From assembly GCA_030430455.1 (NCBI GenBank), contig JAUIJB010000018.1, positions 1-54,601 of the forward strand: 54,601 nt of DNA, written 5' to 3'. Each line of letters starts with the position of its first letter. The stretch's first letter is position 1. The notes under the pieces were generated by a model, which was not told where the DNA came from, did no database searches, and saw only the letters and a program-made list of their open reading frames with translations. Shown in pieces: positions 7,660 to 16,531 of this stretch. The position numbers and the translations under genes are program-made. The stretch is from Verrucomicrobiia bacterium. Its GTDB lineage: Bacteria > Verrucomicrobiota > Verrucomicrobiia > Verrucomicrobiales > Akkermansiaceae.

Positions 7660-8424
7660 ATGCCCAGGCCCCCACAGGAGCCCCCGCCCCGCCGCCGCAA
7701 GTCCCATCACTACTGGTGGTTCCTGGCCAACACCCTCGCGCTCTGCGCGGTGATCCTCAGCTGGGTGCTCTTCCTCCACGTCTTCGGCCACCCGGAAATC
7801 CCGCGCAACTACGAGATCATCCGCTGGTTCGGCCGCACCGAGGAGCCACCCGGATTCCGCCTCCAGGATGCCCCGCCCGGCGAGGCCGCCGACCCGCGCG
7901 CGCTTTACCGCCGCTACGCCGAGCTCGACGAGGACTCGATCGCCCGCCTCAACGCCGCGCTGCTGCGCAACTACCTCAGCGGGCTCGAGGAAACCGGGCT
8001 GATCCAGTACGTCGAGGGCGAGTTCGAGGTGGTCGCGACGCGCTCGCTCGACGCGTCCGACCTGTTCCACCCCGGCTTCGCGGTGCGCTCGCGGGCGATG
8101 GTGCAACCCGACGAGTTCTCCCGCCCGCAGCCGTGGCCGGTGGTCATCGACTACCTGTTCCCGACCGACGCCACCTTCACCCGCGACTGGTTCCGCCCCG
8201 GCGACTCGCTGACCGTCGCCAAGGTGCCCAACTGCGCGATGGTCCTGCACGTTTCGCGGATCGAGGCCGCCGACACGCCCGAGCTGCGGCTGACGGTGGT
8301 GCCGATCGCGATGGGCAACTACCGCATCGGCAAGGAGCGCACCTTCGAGATCCGCCCGCCCGAGTCCCTCAACCCCGCCTGCCGCCTGCCGCCCTTCGAG
8401 GAGAACGCGGAGGACGTGTTCTAG
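7660..8424 (+). CDS. Single-pass membrane protein of unknown function
   Basis: 254 residues from the ATG at 7660; a start at 7624 would overlap the Fe-S gene. A proline- and arginine-rich cytoplasmic head (MPRPPQEPPPRRRKSHHY) is followed by one transmembrane helix (about 20-45, ending WVLFLHVFG), then a soluble C-terminal domain of about 200 residues with PRNYEIIRWFGRTEEPPGF and FPTDATFTRDWFRPGD. By the positive-inside rule the domain is periplasmic. I recognise no family. Close spacing to the iscA-like gene suggests an operon, but gives no functional clue. Confidence 0.7.
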   Translation: MPRPPQEPPPRRRKSHHYWWFLANTLALCAVILSWVLFLHVFGHPEIPRNYEIIRWFGRTEEPPGFRLQDAPPGEAADPRALYRRYAELDEDSIARLNAALLRNYLSGLEETGLIQYVEGEFEVVATRSLDASDLFHPGFAVRSRAMVQPDEFSRPQPWPVVIDYLFPTDATFTRDWFRPGDSLTVAKVPNCAMVLHVSRIEAADTPELRLTVVPIAMGNYRIGKERTFEIRPPESLNPACRLPPFEENAEDVF

Positions 8425-8439
8425 GCTCTTACCGGACTG

Positions 8440-8517
8440 CGGTGCTTCAGCACCGCTTCGGACCGGCCGCTTCAGCGGGCGGGAGCCGAAGCGACGCCTC
8501 CGGGGCGATGAATCGCC
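8440..8517. repeat. Cluster of three TTCA/TGAA-loop palindromes
   Basis: Between the convergent genes ending at 8424 and 8553: CGGTGC-TTCA-GCACCG (8440-8455), CCGC-TTCA-GCGG (8467-8478) and GGCGA-TGAA-TCGCC (8504-8517). The stems differ but remain self-complementary and the loop is constant. Such a cluster between 3' ends may stabilise or end mRNAs. Confidence 0.7.
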
Positions 8518-8552
8518 GCAGTCCGCAGTCCGCATTCTGCTGCCCGCGGCCC

Positions 8553-9920
<1,368 letters not shown>

Positions 9921-9927
9921 GGGCCCT

Positions 9928-9956
9928 GCTCTAGCGCGGGACCGGGGCAGCCGCAA
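9928..9956 (-). promoter_or_regulatory. Possible asnS promoter with very short leader
   Basis: TTGCGG (9956-9951), 17-base spacer, TAGAGC (9933-9928) on the minus strand. The predicted start falls within a few bases of the asnS ATG at 9920, so the mRNA would be nearly leaderless. The -10 is weak; treat as a candidate. Confidence 0.3.
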
Positions 9957-10010
9957 GGCGGGCGGGTTTTGGCGTAGATCGGCACCCGCCAATCCGTATG
10001 CTGGCCACTC

Positions 10011-12695
10011 ATGCCGTTCCGACTCGTCTTCGCCACGCTCCTCGCCACGCTCCTCGCCGCGGCGGCCGCCACCCGGGCCGCAGCCGAATGGACTCCCGTG
10101 GGCGAGCCCGCAGCGGTCGCGCCCCGCTGGTTCGAGGCACCCGAGGGACTCGAGGTGACGGTCTGGGCCTCAACGCCAATGTTGTTCAACCCGACCAACA
10201 TGGACATCGACGCCCGCGGGAGAATCTGGGTGGCCGAGGGCGTCAACTATCGAGGGCACGCCGGACGCCGCCCTCAGGGCGACCGGATCGTGGTTCTCGA
10301 GGACCGCGACGGCGACGGCCGCGCCGACCACTCGCAGACCTTCGTCCAGGAGGAGGCGCTCGTCGCGCCGCTCGGCGTGGCGGTTTTCGACAATGTCGTG
10401 GTCGTCTCCCAGCCGCCCGACCTGATCGTCTACACCGATGTCGACCGCGACCTGCGCTTCGATCCCGCCGTCGACAAGCGCGAGGTCCTGCTGACCGGCT
10501 TCAATGCCCGCAACCACGACCACGGCCTGCACTCGGTGACCGGCGGCCCCGACGGCAAGTGGTACTTCAACAACGGCAACTGCGGAGCGGTCTTCACCGA
10601 CCGCTCCGGAAGGACCTTCCGCATGGCGAGCTCCTACCATCAGAGTGGCGGCGGCGAGTGGTTCGTCGACCACCGCCGGGAGATGGGACGCAAGAGCGAC
10701 GACGGCTTCGCCTGGACCGCCGGCTTCTCGGTGCGGATGAACCCGGACGGCAGCGACGTCGAGATCGTCGGCCACGGCTACCGCAACAGCTACGAGCAGT
10801 GCCTCAACTCGCTCGGCGAGATGTTCCAGAATGACAACGACGACCCCTCCGCCTGCCGCACCTCCTACGTCCTCGAGCACGGCTCGGCGGGCTTCTTCAC
10901 CCGCGGCGGCCACCATTTCCGCGGTGCGATGCGCGAGGATCTCGACTACGCCGACAACCACTGGCGCCAGGCCGACCCGGGGACCTTCGACGTCGGCGAC
11001 GTCTATGGCGGCGGCTCGCCGACCGGGATCGTGTTCTACGAGAACGGCGCGCTCGGGCCGGAGATGCCCGGCACCCTGCTGAGCTGCGAGGCCGCGCGCA
11101 ACGAGGTCTTCGCCTACCAGCCCGAGGCCCGCGGTGCCGGCTACCAGCTCGACCGCCGGACCTGGCTGACCACCAACCCCAGCGGCGAGGTCGTCGGCTC
11201 GGACTTCGTCGGCGGCGGCCAGGCGACCGACGAGGCGCGACGCTTCCGGCCCTCCGACATCGCGGTCGGCGCCGATGGCGCCATCTACATCAGCGACTGG
11301 TTCGACCCCCGGGTCGGTGCCCATGCCGACCTCGACGGCTCCTGCTCGGGAACCATCTACCGGATCGCCCCGCCGGGTTTCCGGCCCGACAACCCGGACA
11401 CCGACCTGGCGACACCCGACGGCGCCATGGCCGCGCTGCGCAGCCCGGCGGTGAACGTGCGCTGGACCGGCTTCGAGGCGCTGCGCAAGCGCGGCGCCTC
11501 GGCCCTGCCCGCGGTGCTCGACCTGCTCGACGATCCCGACCCATGGGTCGCCGCACGCGGCATCTGGCTGCTGCCCCACCTCGGCGAGGAGGGCGTGACG
11601 CGGTGCCGCGCGCTGCTGGAGTCGGACGACCCGCAACGCCGCCTCGCCGCCTTCCGGGCGCTCAAGCGGGTCGACATGGGCGTGCTGCGCATGGCGACGC
11701 GACTCGCCCGCGACCCCGACCCGGCGCTGCGCCGCGAGGCGGCCCTCGCCATGCGCGGGCTCCCCGCCGAGCGCTCCGCCGCGGTCTTGGTCGAGGTGGC
11801 GCGGCGCTGGGACGGCGAGGACAAGAACGCCCTCGAGGCGATCGGCCTCGGTGCGGAAAACCACGAGTCGGAGGTGTGGCGGGCGCTGCGCGAGTCGCTC
11901 GCCCCCGAAGACGCCCTCGCCTGGGACGAGCGCTTCGCGCGGCTGACCTGGCGGCTCTGGCCCGCCGCCGCCATCCCGGCGCTCAAGACCCGCGCGGAGT
12001 CGACCGGGCTCGACGCGGCGGCGCGCGAGCTGGCCGTCGAATCGATCGCCTTCATCGACGACCCCGCCGCGGTGGACGCCCTGTTCGACATCGCCGCGTC
12101 CGACTCGCCGACGAAGCCCGCGGCGATCGATTGGCTGATCCGCCGCGCGGCCACCGACTGGCGCAAGTTCGACCTGACCGAGCGACTGAAGCGCAGCGGC
12201 ATCTACGACCCGGAGTCGATCCAGCTCAGTGAGGCGATCGTCCCGCCGCAACCCGACACCACGAAGTTCACGGAAGCGGAGGTCCTGGCGCTGGAAGGCG
12301 ATGCCGGCCGCGGCAAGGACCTCGCCCTGCGCTGCGTGATGTGCCATCGCCTCGACGGGCTCGGCCCGCACTACGGGCCCGACCTCAGGGGCTGGGTGGA
12401 CCGCCAGGGCAGCGCGATGGCGGTCCGTGCGATCGTCAACCCCTCCGCCGGCATCGCCCACGGCTACGAGGGCACCGCCATCCAGCTCAAGGACGAGCGC
12501 TGGATCGACGGCCTGGTCCGCAGCTCCGGCGACCCCCTGGTGGTCACTTCCAGCGGCGGGCTGACCCAGAAGGTCCCGCGGCAGCGGATCAAGGACACCA
12601 AGCGGATGGACCGCTCGCTCATGCTCAATGCCGACCAACTCGGCCTCAGCGCCCAGGACGTCGCCGACATCGTCGCGTGGCTCGAAAGTTACTGA
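10011..12695 (+). CDS. PVC-type membrane dehydrogenase / HEAT / CxxCH heme-binding protein
   Basis: 894 residues with a signal peptide ([21 protein letters not shown]). Three parts are visible. Residues about 40-460 form a beta-propeller of the PVC 'membrane-bound dehydrogenase' type ([39 protein letters not shown]). Residues about 470-740 are alpha-helical HEAT-like repeats ([30 protein letters not shown]). The C-terminal cytochrome c-like domain has the heme site CVMCH (775-779) followed by [11 protein letters not shown]. Such fusions are characteristic of Planctomycetes, Verrucomicrobia and Chlamydiae and are periplasmic. The substrate is unknown; sugar-alcohol or polysaccharide-derived aldoses are usually suspected. 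It is monocistronic, ending at a 20-bp hairpin. Confidence 0.9.
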   Translation: MPFRLVFATLLATLLAAAAATRAAAEWTPVGEPAAVAPRWFEAPEGLEVTVWASTPMLFNPTNMDIDARGRIWVAEGVNYRGHAGRRPQGDRIVVLEDRDGDGRADHSQTFVQEEALVAPLGVAVFDNVVVVSQPPDLIVYTDVDRDLRFDPAVDKREVLLTGFNARNHDHGLHSVTGGPDGKWYFNNGNCGAVFTDRSGRTFRMASSYHQSGGGEWFVDHRREMGRKSDDGFAWTAGFSVRMNPDGSDVEIVGHGYRNSYEQCLNSLGEMFQNDNDDPSACRTSYVLEHGSAGFFTRGGHHFRGAMREDLDYADNHWRQADPGTFDVGDVYGGGSPTGIVFYENGALGPEMPGTLLSCEAARNEVFAYQPEARGAGYQLDRRTWLTTNPSGEVVGSDFVGGGQATDEARRFRPSDIAVGADGAIYISDWFDPRVGAHADLDGSCSGTIYRIAPPGFRPDNPDTDLATPDGAMAALRSPAVNVRWTGFEALRKRGASALPAVLDLLDDPDPWVAARGIWLLPHLGEEGVTRCRALLESDDPQRRLAAFRALKRVDMGVLRMATRLARDPDPALRREAALAMRGLPAERSAAVLVEVARRWDGEDKNALEAIGLGAENHESEVWRALRESLAPEDALAWDERFARLTWRLWPAAAIPALKTRAESTGLDAAARELAVESIAFIDDPAAVDALFDIAASDSPTKPAAIDWLIRRAATDWRKFDLTERLKRSGIYDPESIQLSEAIVPPQPDTTKFTEAEVLALEGDAGRGKDLALRCVMCHRLDGLGPHYGPDLRGWVDRQGSAMAVRAIVNPSAGIAHGYEGTAIQLKDERWIDGLVRSSGDPLVVTSSGGLTQKVPRQRIKDTKRMDRSLMLNADQLGLSAQDVADIVAWLESY

Positions 12696-12760
12696 AGTGA
12701 GCCAGTGAGCCAGTGACGAGTGAAAAGCCACTGGCTCACTGGCTCACTGGCTCACTCGTC
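12696..12760. repeat. CTCACTGG octamer array folded as a 20-bp inverted repeat
   Basis: Starting at the first base after the stop at 12695, AGTGAGCCAGTGAGCCAGTG (12696-12715) is the exact reverse complement of 12729-12748, with a 13-base spacer. The right arm carries one further CTCACTGG-like unit. The array lies between convergent genes and likely acts as a bidirectional mRNA 3' end. The same octamer is tandem at 47581-47625. Confidence 0.85.
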
Positions 12761-12804
12761 CCTGAACTGGCGCAAGGCTCGAGAATGGGCTCGAGAACGG
12801 CCCC

Positions 12805-13911
12805 TCAGCGCAGGGTCGCCAGCGGCTCGGAGAGGCCGGCGGGTTTGCCGATCAGGCGCGGCGGGCCGTCCCAGTCCTCCTCGTTGCCGAGGCTGCGCCG
12901 CCACAGCCGGCCGAGCATCTCGCCGCCATTCGCGGGCTCGCGTCGCGGGCTCTTGAGCAGGTCGCCGCGGGCCTCGGGGCGGAACTCCCACTGGAACATC
13001 CCGACCGGGCGGATCGCCACCCCGCGCTCGTCCCACTCGCGGCGTTCGCCGAAGCGGAGGTCGACCACCCACACGCCCTTGGCCGTCTCGCGCGCCAGGC
13101 ACCAGTCCTTGGAAAACCGCCGCAGCTCGCGGATTTCCGGGTGCTTGCTCCAGGCCTTGAGCGCCGCCTCCCCCTTCGGCAGGATCAACCAGCGCACCGG
13201 CCGCGCGCCGTCGAAGAGCGAGCGGTAGCCGACCCAGATCTCGTCGTCGCGCTCGATCAGCCCGCGCCACAGGACGATCCCGAAGGGCGCCGGGGCCTGC
13301 ATCATGCGCTGCCACTCGACGCCACGCCTTGCCAGGTCGCGCTCGAAGGCCGAGCGGGCGGCATGCTTGGCCCAGAAGCTCAGCCCGACGTAGAAGCACG
13401 AGAGCGCCAGGCACAGCGAGGTCATCCTCACGCCCACCCCCTTCTTCCAGCGCTTCTTCTCGATGCACAATCCCCACACCACCGCGACCAGCAGCGGCAG
13501 GGTGAACAGCGGGTCGATGATGAACAGGTTGTCGGTCGACACCGGGTAGCGCGAGAACGGCGCCAGCACCTGGGTGCCGTAGACCGTGAAGACGTCGATC
13601 AGGACGTGCGTCGACCAAACCGCGAACACGAAGGCAGCGGCGCGAGCAGGCGTGACCTTGAAGCGCTTCCATCGCTTCGCCAGCGGCTTGGCCAAGCCCC
13701 ACGAGGCCAATCCCACCACCACCAGTGAGTGGCTCAGGCCACGGTGGATCCGCAGGTCCCAGACGGTGTCGAGGAAGGGCAGGAACAGGGCCTCGAGATC
13801 CGGCAGGGTGCCGAACAGCGCCCCCCAGCCGATTGCCGGACGGCCGAGCTGGCGCCCCAGCACCAGGGCGCCGACCACCGATCCGAGCGCTGCCTGCGTC
13901 AGCGAGTCCAC
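12805..13911 (-). CDS. Membrane-bound metal-dependent hydrolase, YdjM/PF04307-like
   Basis: 368 residues. The N-terminus MDSLTQAALGSVVGALVLG and the blocks GTLPDLEALF, IHRGLSHSLV and STHVLIDVFTVYGTQ carry the conserved D/H residues of the LexA-regulated YdjM-type family. Several hydrophobic helices lie between residues 10 and 190, while the C-terminal half is soluble and charged, with IWVGYRSLFDGARPVRWL. The His/Asp set suggests a metal site within the membrane domain, but the reaction of this family is not established. It is convergent with the cytochrome gene and divergent from rpmI. No LexA box is evident upstream. Confidence 0.8.
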   Translation of the reverse strand: MDSLTQAALGSVVGALVLGRQLGRPAIGWGALFGTLPDLEALFLPFLDTVWDLRIHRGLSHSLVVVGLASWGLAKPLAKRWKRFKVTPARAAAFVFAVWSTHVLIDVFTVYGTQVLAPFSRYPVSTDNLFIIDPLFTLPLLVAVVWGLCIEKKRWKKGVGVRMTSLCLALSCFYVGLSFWAKHAARSAFERDLARRGVEWQRMMQAPAPFGIVLWRGLIERDDEIWVGYRSLFDGARPVRWLILPKGEAALKAWSKHPEIRELRRFSKDWCLARETAKGVWVVDLRFGERREWDERGVAIRPVGMFQWEFRPEARGDLLKSPRREPANGGEMLGRLWRRSLGNEEDWDGPPRLIGKPAGLSEPLATLR

Positions 13912-14107
13912 GCCCGCAGTCTCCGGTCCGCCAACATCCGCATCAAGCGAAGATCAGGCAAACTTGAGCATTCGTGGCTGCCACGGCTGGCGGCAGGCTG
14001 GCCGCCCGCGCCACGTCCAAGCCATCCATCCTGGCCCCGAGAAACGAAGTCATCGCCGGGTCTCCTCCTTGGCCGTCCGCCCTTTCCCGAAAACACCCCC
14101 TTTTTCC

Positions 14108-14135
14108 TTGCCAAGGACGACCCGAGGACTAGTTT
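14108..14135 (+). promoter_or_regulatory. Possible rpmI promoter
   Basis: TTGCCA (14108-14113), 16-base spacer, TAGTTT (14130-14135), nine bases before the rpmI ATG. A start here would give a leaderless or nearly leaderless mRNA. The rest of the gap 13912-14144 has no recognisable gene. Confidence 0.3.
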
Positions 14136-14144
14136 CGCCGCCCC

Positions 14145-14354
14145 ATGGCACGGACCGCAGGAAAAGCGAAGACCCGAAAGGCTGTCGCCAAACGATTCAA
14201 GGTGACTGGCACAGGGAAGGTCCTGCGCCGGAAACAAGGCAAACGACACTTGCTCCAGAACAAGAACCGCAAACGCAAGCGGAACTTGGGCAAGGTCACG
14301 CTGGTTTCCGACGCTGACATCAAGAATGTGAAGGAAAACCTTCCCTTTGCCTGA
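14145..14354 (+). CDS. rpmI: 50S ribosomal protein L35
   Basis: 69 residues, very basic. MARTAGKAKTRKAVAKRFKVT followed by the G-K-x-x-R-R-K-x-x-K-RH-L block matches L35. It binds the large subunit near L20. In most bacteria infC lies directly upstream in infC-rpmI-rplT; here the gene upstream is an unrelated divergent hydrolase, so infC has been relocated. rplT follows after 145 bases. Confidence 0.97.
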   Translation: MARTAGKAKTRKAVAKRFKVTGTGKVLRRKQGKRHLLQNKNRKRKRNLGKVTLVSDADIKNVKENLPFA

Positions 14355-14499
14355 CCCCGAATCGCGGTGACAACCGCGCCCCCATCCGCGCCTCGGATGG
14401 CCTCCATCGCAGCCTGATCCCGCGAGGGATACGAACCGGACAAGCGAGACTGCGGGAGGAAGAACGAAACCAACGGCCTGTCCGAGAGGAAAACGAAAC

Positions 14500-14880
14500 A
14501 TGCCACGCGCCACCAACAGCCCGGCCTCCCGTGCCCGCCGCAAGCGGGTGCTCAGGCGGGCGAAGGGCTTCCGCGGATTCCGCTCGAAGCTCTACCGCTA
14601 CGCCAAGGACGCCGTCCGCAAGGCCCAGACCTACGAGTACCGCGACCGCAAGAAGCGCAAGGGACAGTTCCGTCGCCTGTGGATCGCGCGCATCAGCGCC
14701 GCGACCCGCAACGAGGGGCTGACCTACTCGCGCTTCATCGAGGGACTCAACGCCGCCGGCATCGAAGCCGACCGCAAGATCCTCGCCGACCTCGCCGTGC
14801 ACGACGCCGAAGCCTTTTCGGCCATCGTCGCCCAGGCCAAGTCGGCGCTCGAGAAGAAAAAGGAAGCAGCCGCCGCCTGA
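14500..14880 (+). CDS. rplT: 50S ribosomal protein L20
   Basis: 126 residues. Hallmarks are [17 protein letters not shown], the arginine-rich helix up to [14 protein letters not shown], and [10 protein letters not shown]20 is an early assembly protein binding 23S rRNA. The 145-base spacer after rpmI contains three small self-complementary segments (CGCGGTG.../ACCGCG, CCATCCG/CGGATGG, ATCCCGCGAGGGAT); whether these serve L20 autocontrol as in other phyla is unknown. An intrinsic terminator follows at 14903-14937. Confidence 0.97.
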   Translation: MPRATNSPASRARRKRVLRRAKGFRGFRSKLYRYAKDAVRKAQTYEYRDRKKRKGQFRRLWIARISAATRNEGLTYSRFIEGLNAAGIEADRKILADLAVHDAEAFSAIVAQAKSALEKKKEAAAA

Positions 14881-14902
14881 TCAGGCAGCGATCCTCCTCT
14901 CC

Positions 14903-14937
14903 AAACGCCGCCCGGCCCCGCGCCCGGCGGCGTTTTT
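14903..14937 (+). terminator. Rho-independent terminator after rplT
   Basis: AAACGCCGCC (14903-14912) pairs with GGCGGCGTTT (14926-14935) across a C/G-rich 13-base loop, running into five T. It separates rpmI-rplT from pheS. Confidence 0.85.
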
Positions 14938-14975
14938 ATTGAACCCGTGCCCGGGGTCCGCGGTCCGGCCGGCCA

Positions 14976-15004
14976 TTGACCGCCCGCCCTCCAGCCGCTA
15001 TCCC
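14976..15004 (+). promoter_or_regulatory. Putative pheS promoter
   Basis: TTGACC (14976-14981), exactly 17 bases, TATCCC (14999-15004). It lies after the rplT terminator and 12 bases before the pheS ATG, implying a very short leader. Confidence 0.45.
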
Positions 15005-15016
15005 CACGCCCCGCCC

Positions 15017-16033
15017 ATGAAGGACCAGATCGACGCCATCCAGACCGAAGCCCTCGCCCGGATCGGGGCGGTCGCCGACGCCCGCAGCCTGGAGGAGGCC
15101 CGCGTGGCGATTCTCGGCAAGCAGGGCAGCCTGCCCCAGCTCTCGGCGGGCATGCGGGAGGTCCCCAAGGAGCAGAAGGCCGAGGTCGGCCAGTTGCTCA
15201 ACGGCGCCCGCCAGGCGATCACCGCGGCGCTGGAGGAAAAGAAGGACGCCCTGCAGGCCGCCGCCGACGCCAGGGCGCTCGAGGGCATCGACCCGACCCT
15301 GCCCGCCCGTGCCCTCCACCACGGCTCGCTCCACCCGCTCACCCTGATCCGCCACCAGGCGATCTCGATCCTCCGCCGGATGGGCTTCGCGCTCGCCGAG
15401 GGGCCGGAGATCGAGACTGAGTTCCACTGCTTCGACGCCCTCAACACCCCGGCCGACCACCCCGCCCGCAACGAGAAGGACACCTTCTACTTCGACTCCG
15501 GCAAGCTGCTCCGCACCCACACCTCGACGGTGCAGATCCGCACCATGGAAACCGGGAAGCCGCCGGTGCGGATCATCGCCCCCGGCTCGGCCTACCGCCG
15601 CGACGAGATCGACGCCACCCACCTCTCGGTCTTCAACCAGCTCGAGGGGCTCTACGTCGACGCCGACGTCTCGCTCGGCGATCTCAAGGGCACGCTCGAG
15701 TACTTCCTCCACGAGCTCTTCGGCGCCGACACCGAGGTCCGCTTCCGCCCGCACTTCTTCCCCTTCACCGAGCCGAGCTTCGAGATCGACGTCAAGCTGC
15801 ACGCCAAGGGCCAGCAGCCGAAGTGGATCGAGGTGGCCGGCTGCGGCATGGTCGATCCCGCCGTGTTCGAGGCGGTCAACGACAGCCGTGGCGACCTGGC
15901 CTACGACCCCGCCCGGGTCACCGGCTTCGCCTTCGGCATGGGCCTCGACCGCCTCGCCATGATCCGCTGGGGCATCAAGGACATCCGCCTCCTCATCGAG
16001 AACGACACCCGCTTCCTCAGGCAGTTCGCCTAG
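15017..16033 (+). CDS. pheS: Phenylalanyl-tRNA synthetase alpha subunit
   Basis: 338 residues, normal length. An N-terminal coiled-coil arm (about 1-85) precedes the class II core: HPLTLIRHQAISILRRMGF, EIETEFHCFDALNTPADHPAR, HTSTVQIRTME, SAYRRDEIDATH (motif 2), and GFAFGMGLDRLAMIRWGIKDIR (motif 3). It forms the alpha2-beta2 enzyme with PheT and charges tRNA-Phe in the cytosol. Normally pheT follows directly; here a 484-base unit with a four-helix-bundle gene lies between the two. The ATG at 15017 follows a good promoter candidate; an upstream start would overlap it. Confidence 0.97.
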   Translation: MKDQIDAIQTEALARIGAVADARSLEEARVAILGKQGSLPQLSAGMREVPKEQKAEVGQLLNGARQAITAALEEKKDALQAAADARALEGIDPTLPARALHHGSLHPLTLIRHQAISILRRMGFALAEGPEIETEFHCFDALNTPADHPARNEKDTFYFDSGKLLRTHTSTVQIRTMETGKPPVRIIAPGSAYRRDEIDATHLSVFNQLEGLYVDADVSLGDLKGTLEYFLHELFGADTEVRFRPHFFPFTEPSFEIDVKLHAKGQQPKWIEVAGCGMVDPAVFEAVNDSRGDLAYDPARVTGFAFGMGLDRLAMIRWGIKDIRLLIENDTRFLRQFA

Positions 16034-16044
16034 GCCTGCGGCCT

Positions 16045-16086
16045 GATGGTGGATGGTGGATCTTGGATGGTAGATTTTGGATGCTG
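16045..16086 (+). repeat. Left heptad array (GATNNNN x6) of the pheS-pheT insert
   Basis: Six uninterrupted heptads in phase: GATGGTG, GATGGTG, GATCTTG, GATGGTA, GATTTTG, GATGCTG. GAT is invariant and the last four bases drift. It starts 12 bases after the pheS stop and ends six bases before the ATG of the small gene. It is inverted relative to the array at 16494-16528. Confidence 0.85.
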
Positions 16087-16091
16087 ACGCC

Positions 16092-16487
16092 ATGGACGAC
16101 ACCCCTTTCGGATACAAGAAGCCGAGGATTTGGCAGAACGCCCGAACACTCGTTGTCTCGATCCACCGCATGAGTCTGGAGCATCTACCGAAGTTCGAGC
16201 TTTACGAGGAGGGCAGCCAGATCCGGAGGAGCATCAAGTCCGTGAAGTCGAACATCGTCGAGGGCTACGGCCGCCGTCGGCACAAGGCGGAATACCTTCG
16301 ATTCCTCGACTACTCCTACGCTTCCTGCCTCGAAACCATCGATCACCTCGAGACCCTTCACGAAACGGGATCCCTGCAGGACATCGCCGTCTTTGAAGAC
16401 CTGGAGGAGCGCCTGACCGACCTGTCCAAGTCCATCTACCTCTTCATCAGGGGAGTGGAGCGCCAACATGATCCGGATCGCACCTGA
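16092..16487 (+). CDS. Four-helix-bundle protein (23S rRNA intervening-sequence protein type)
   Basis: 131 residues, all helical. The pattern matches the S23/IVP family (Avd-like fold): [16 protein letters not shown] at the start of helix 1, [26 protein letters not shown] (the SIxSNIxEG(Y/N)xR signature), [20 protein letters not shown], and a final amphipathic helix before RGVERQ. Known members are encoded in 23S intervening sequences or stand alone in Bacteroidetes and Verrucomicrobia; the fold also occurs in Avd of diversity-generating retroelements. The biochemical role is unknown. No reverse transcriptase or rRNA is nearby. Inverted GATNNNN arrays hug both ends, and the gene splits pheS from pheT, so it looks like a discrete inserted cassette. 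Confidence 0.85.
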   Translation: MDDTPFGYKKPRIWQNARTLVVSIHRMSLEHLPKFELYEEGSQIRRSIKSVKSNIVEGYGRRRHKAEYLRFLDYSYASCLETIDHLETLHETGSLQDIAVFEDLEERLTDLSKSIYLFIRGVERQHDPDRT

Positions 16488-16493
16488 GAGTTC

Positions 16494-16528
16494 CACCATC
16501 TCCCATCTTCCATCTTCCATCCACCATC
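16494..16528 (-). repeat. Right heptad array (GATNNNN x5, inverted)
   Basis: On the plus strand CACCATC, TCCCATC, TTCCATC, TTCCATC, CACCATC; on the minus strand these read GATGGTG, GATGGAA, GATGGAA, GATGGGA, GATGGTG. It is the mirror of the left array at 16045-16086. It ends three bases before the pheT ATG, so the ribosome-binding region of pheT is made of repeat sequence. Confidence 0.85.
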
Positions 16529-16531
16529 CCC

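Noticed and set aside
10170..12731. 853-residue open frame on the minus strand opposite the PVC cytochrome gene
   Set aside because: It is a mirror of a GC-rich gene whose codon bias leaves the complementary frame open; composition (V/A/G/D/R/H-rich, no fold pattern) and full overlap with a well-supported gene argue against it.
14355..14499. Riboswitch or T-box between rpmI and rplT
   Set aside because: Only small unrelated hairpins are seen; no T-box motif or known aptamer core.
16092..16487. Four-helix-bundle gene as part of a diversity-generating retroelement (Avd)
   Set aside because: No reverse transcriptase, template repeat or variable repeat is present nearby; only the fold family is shared.
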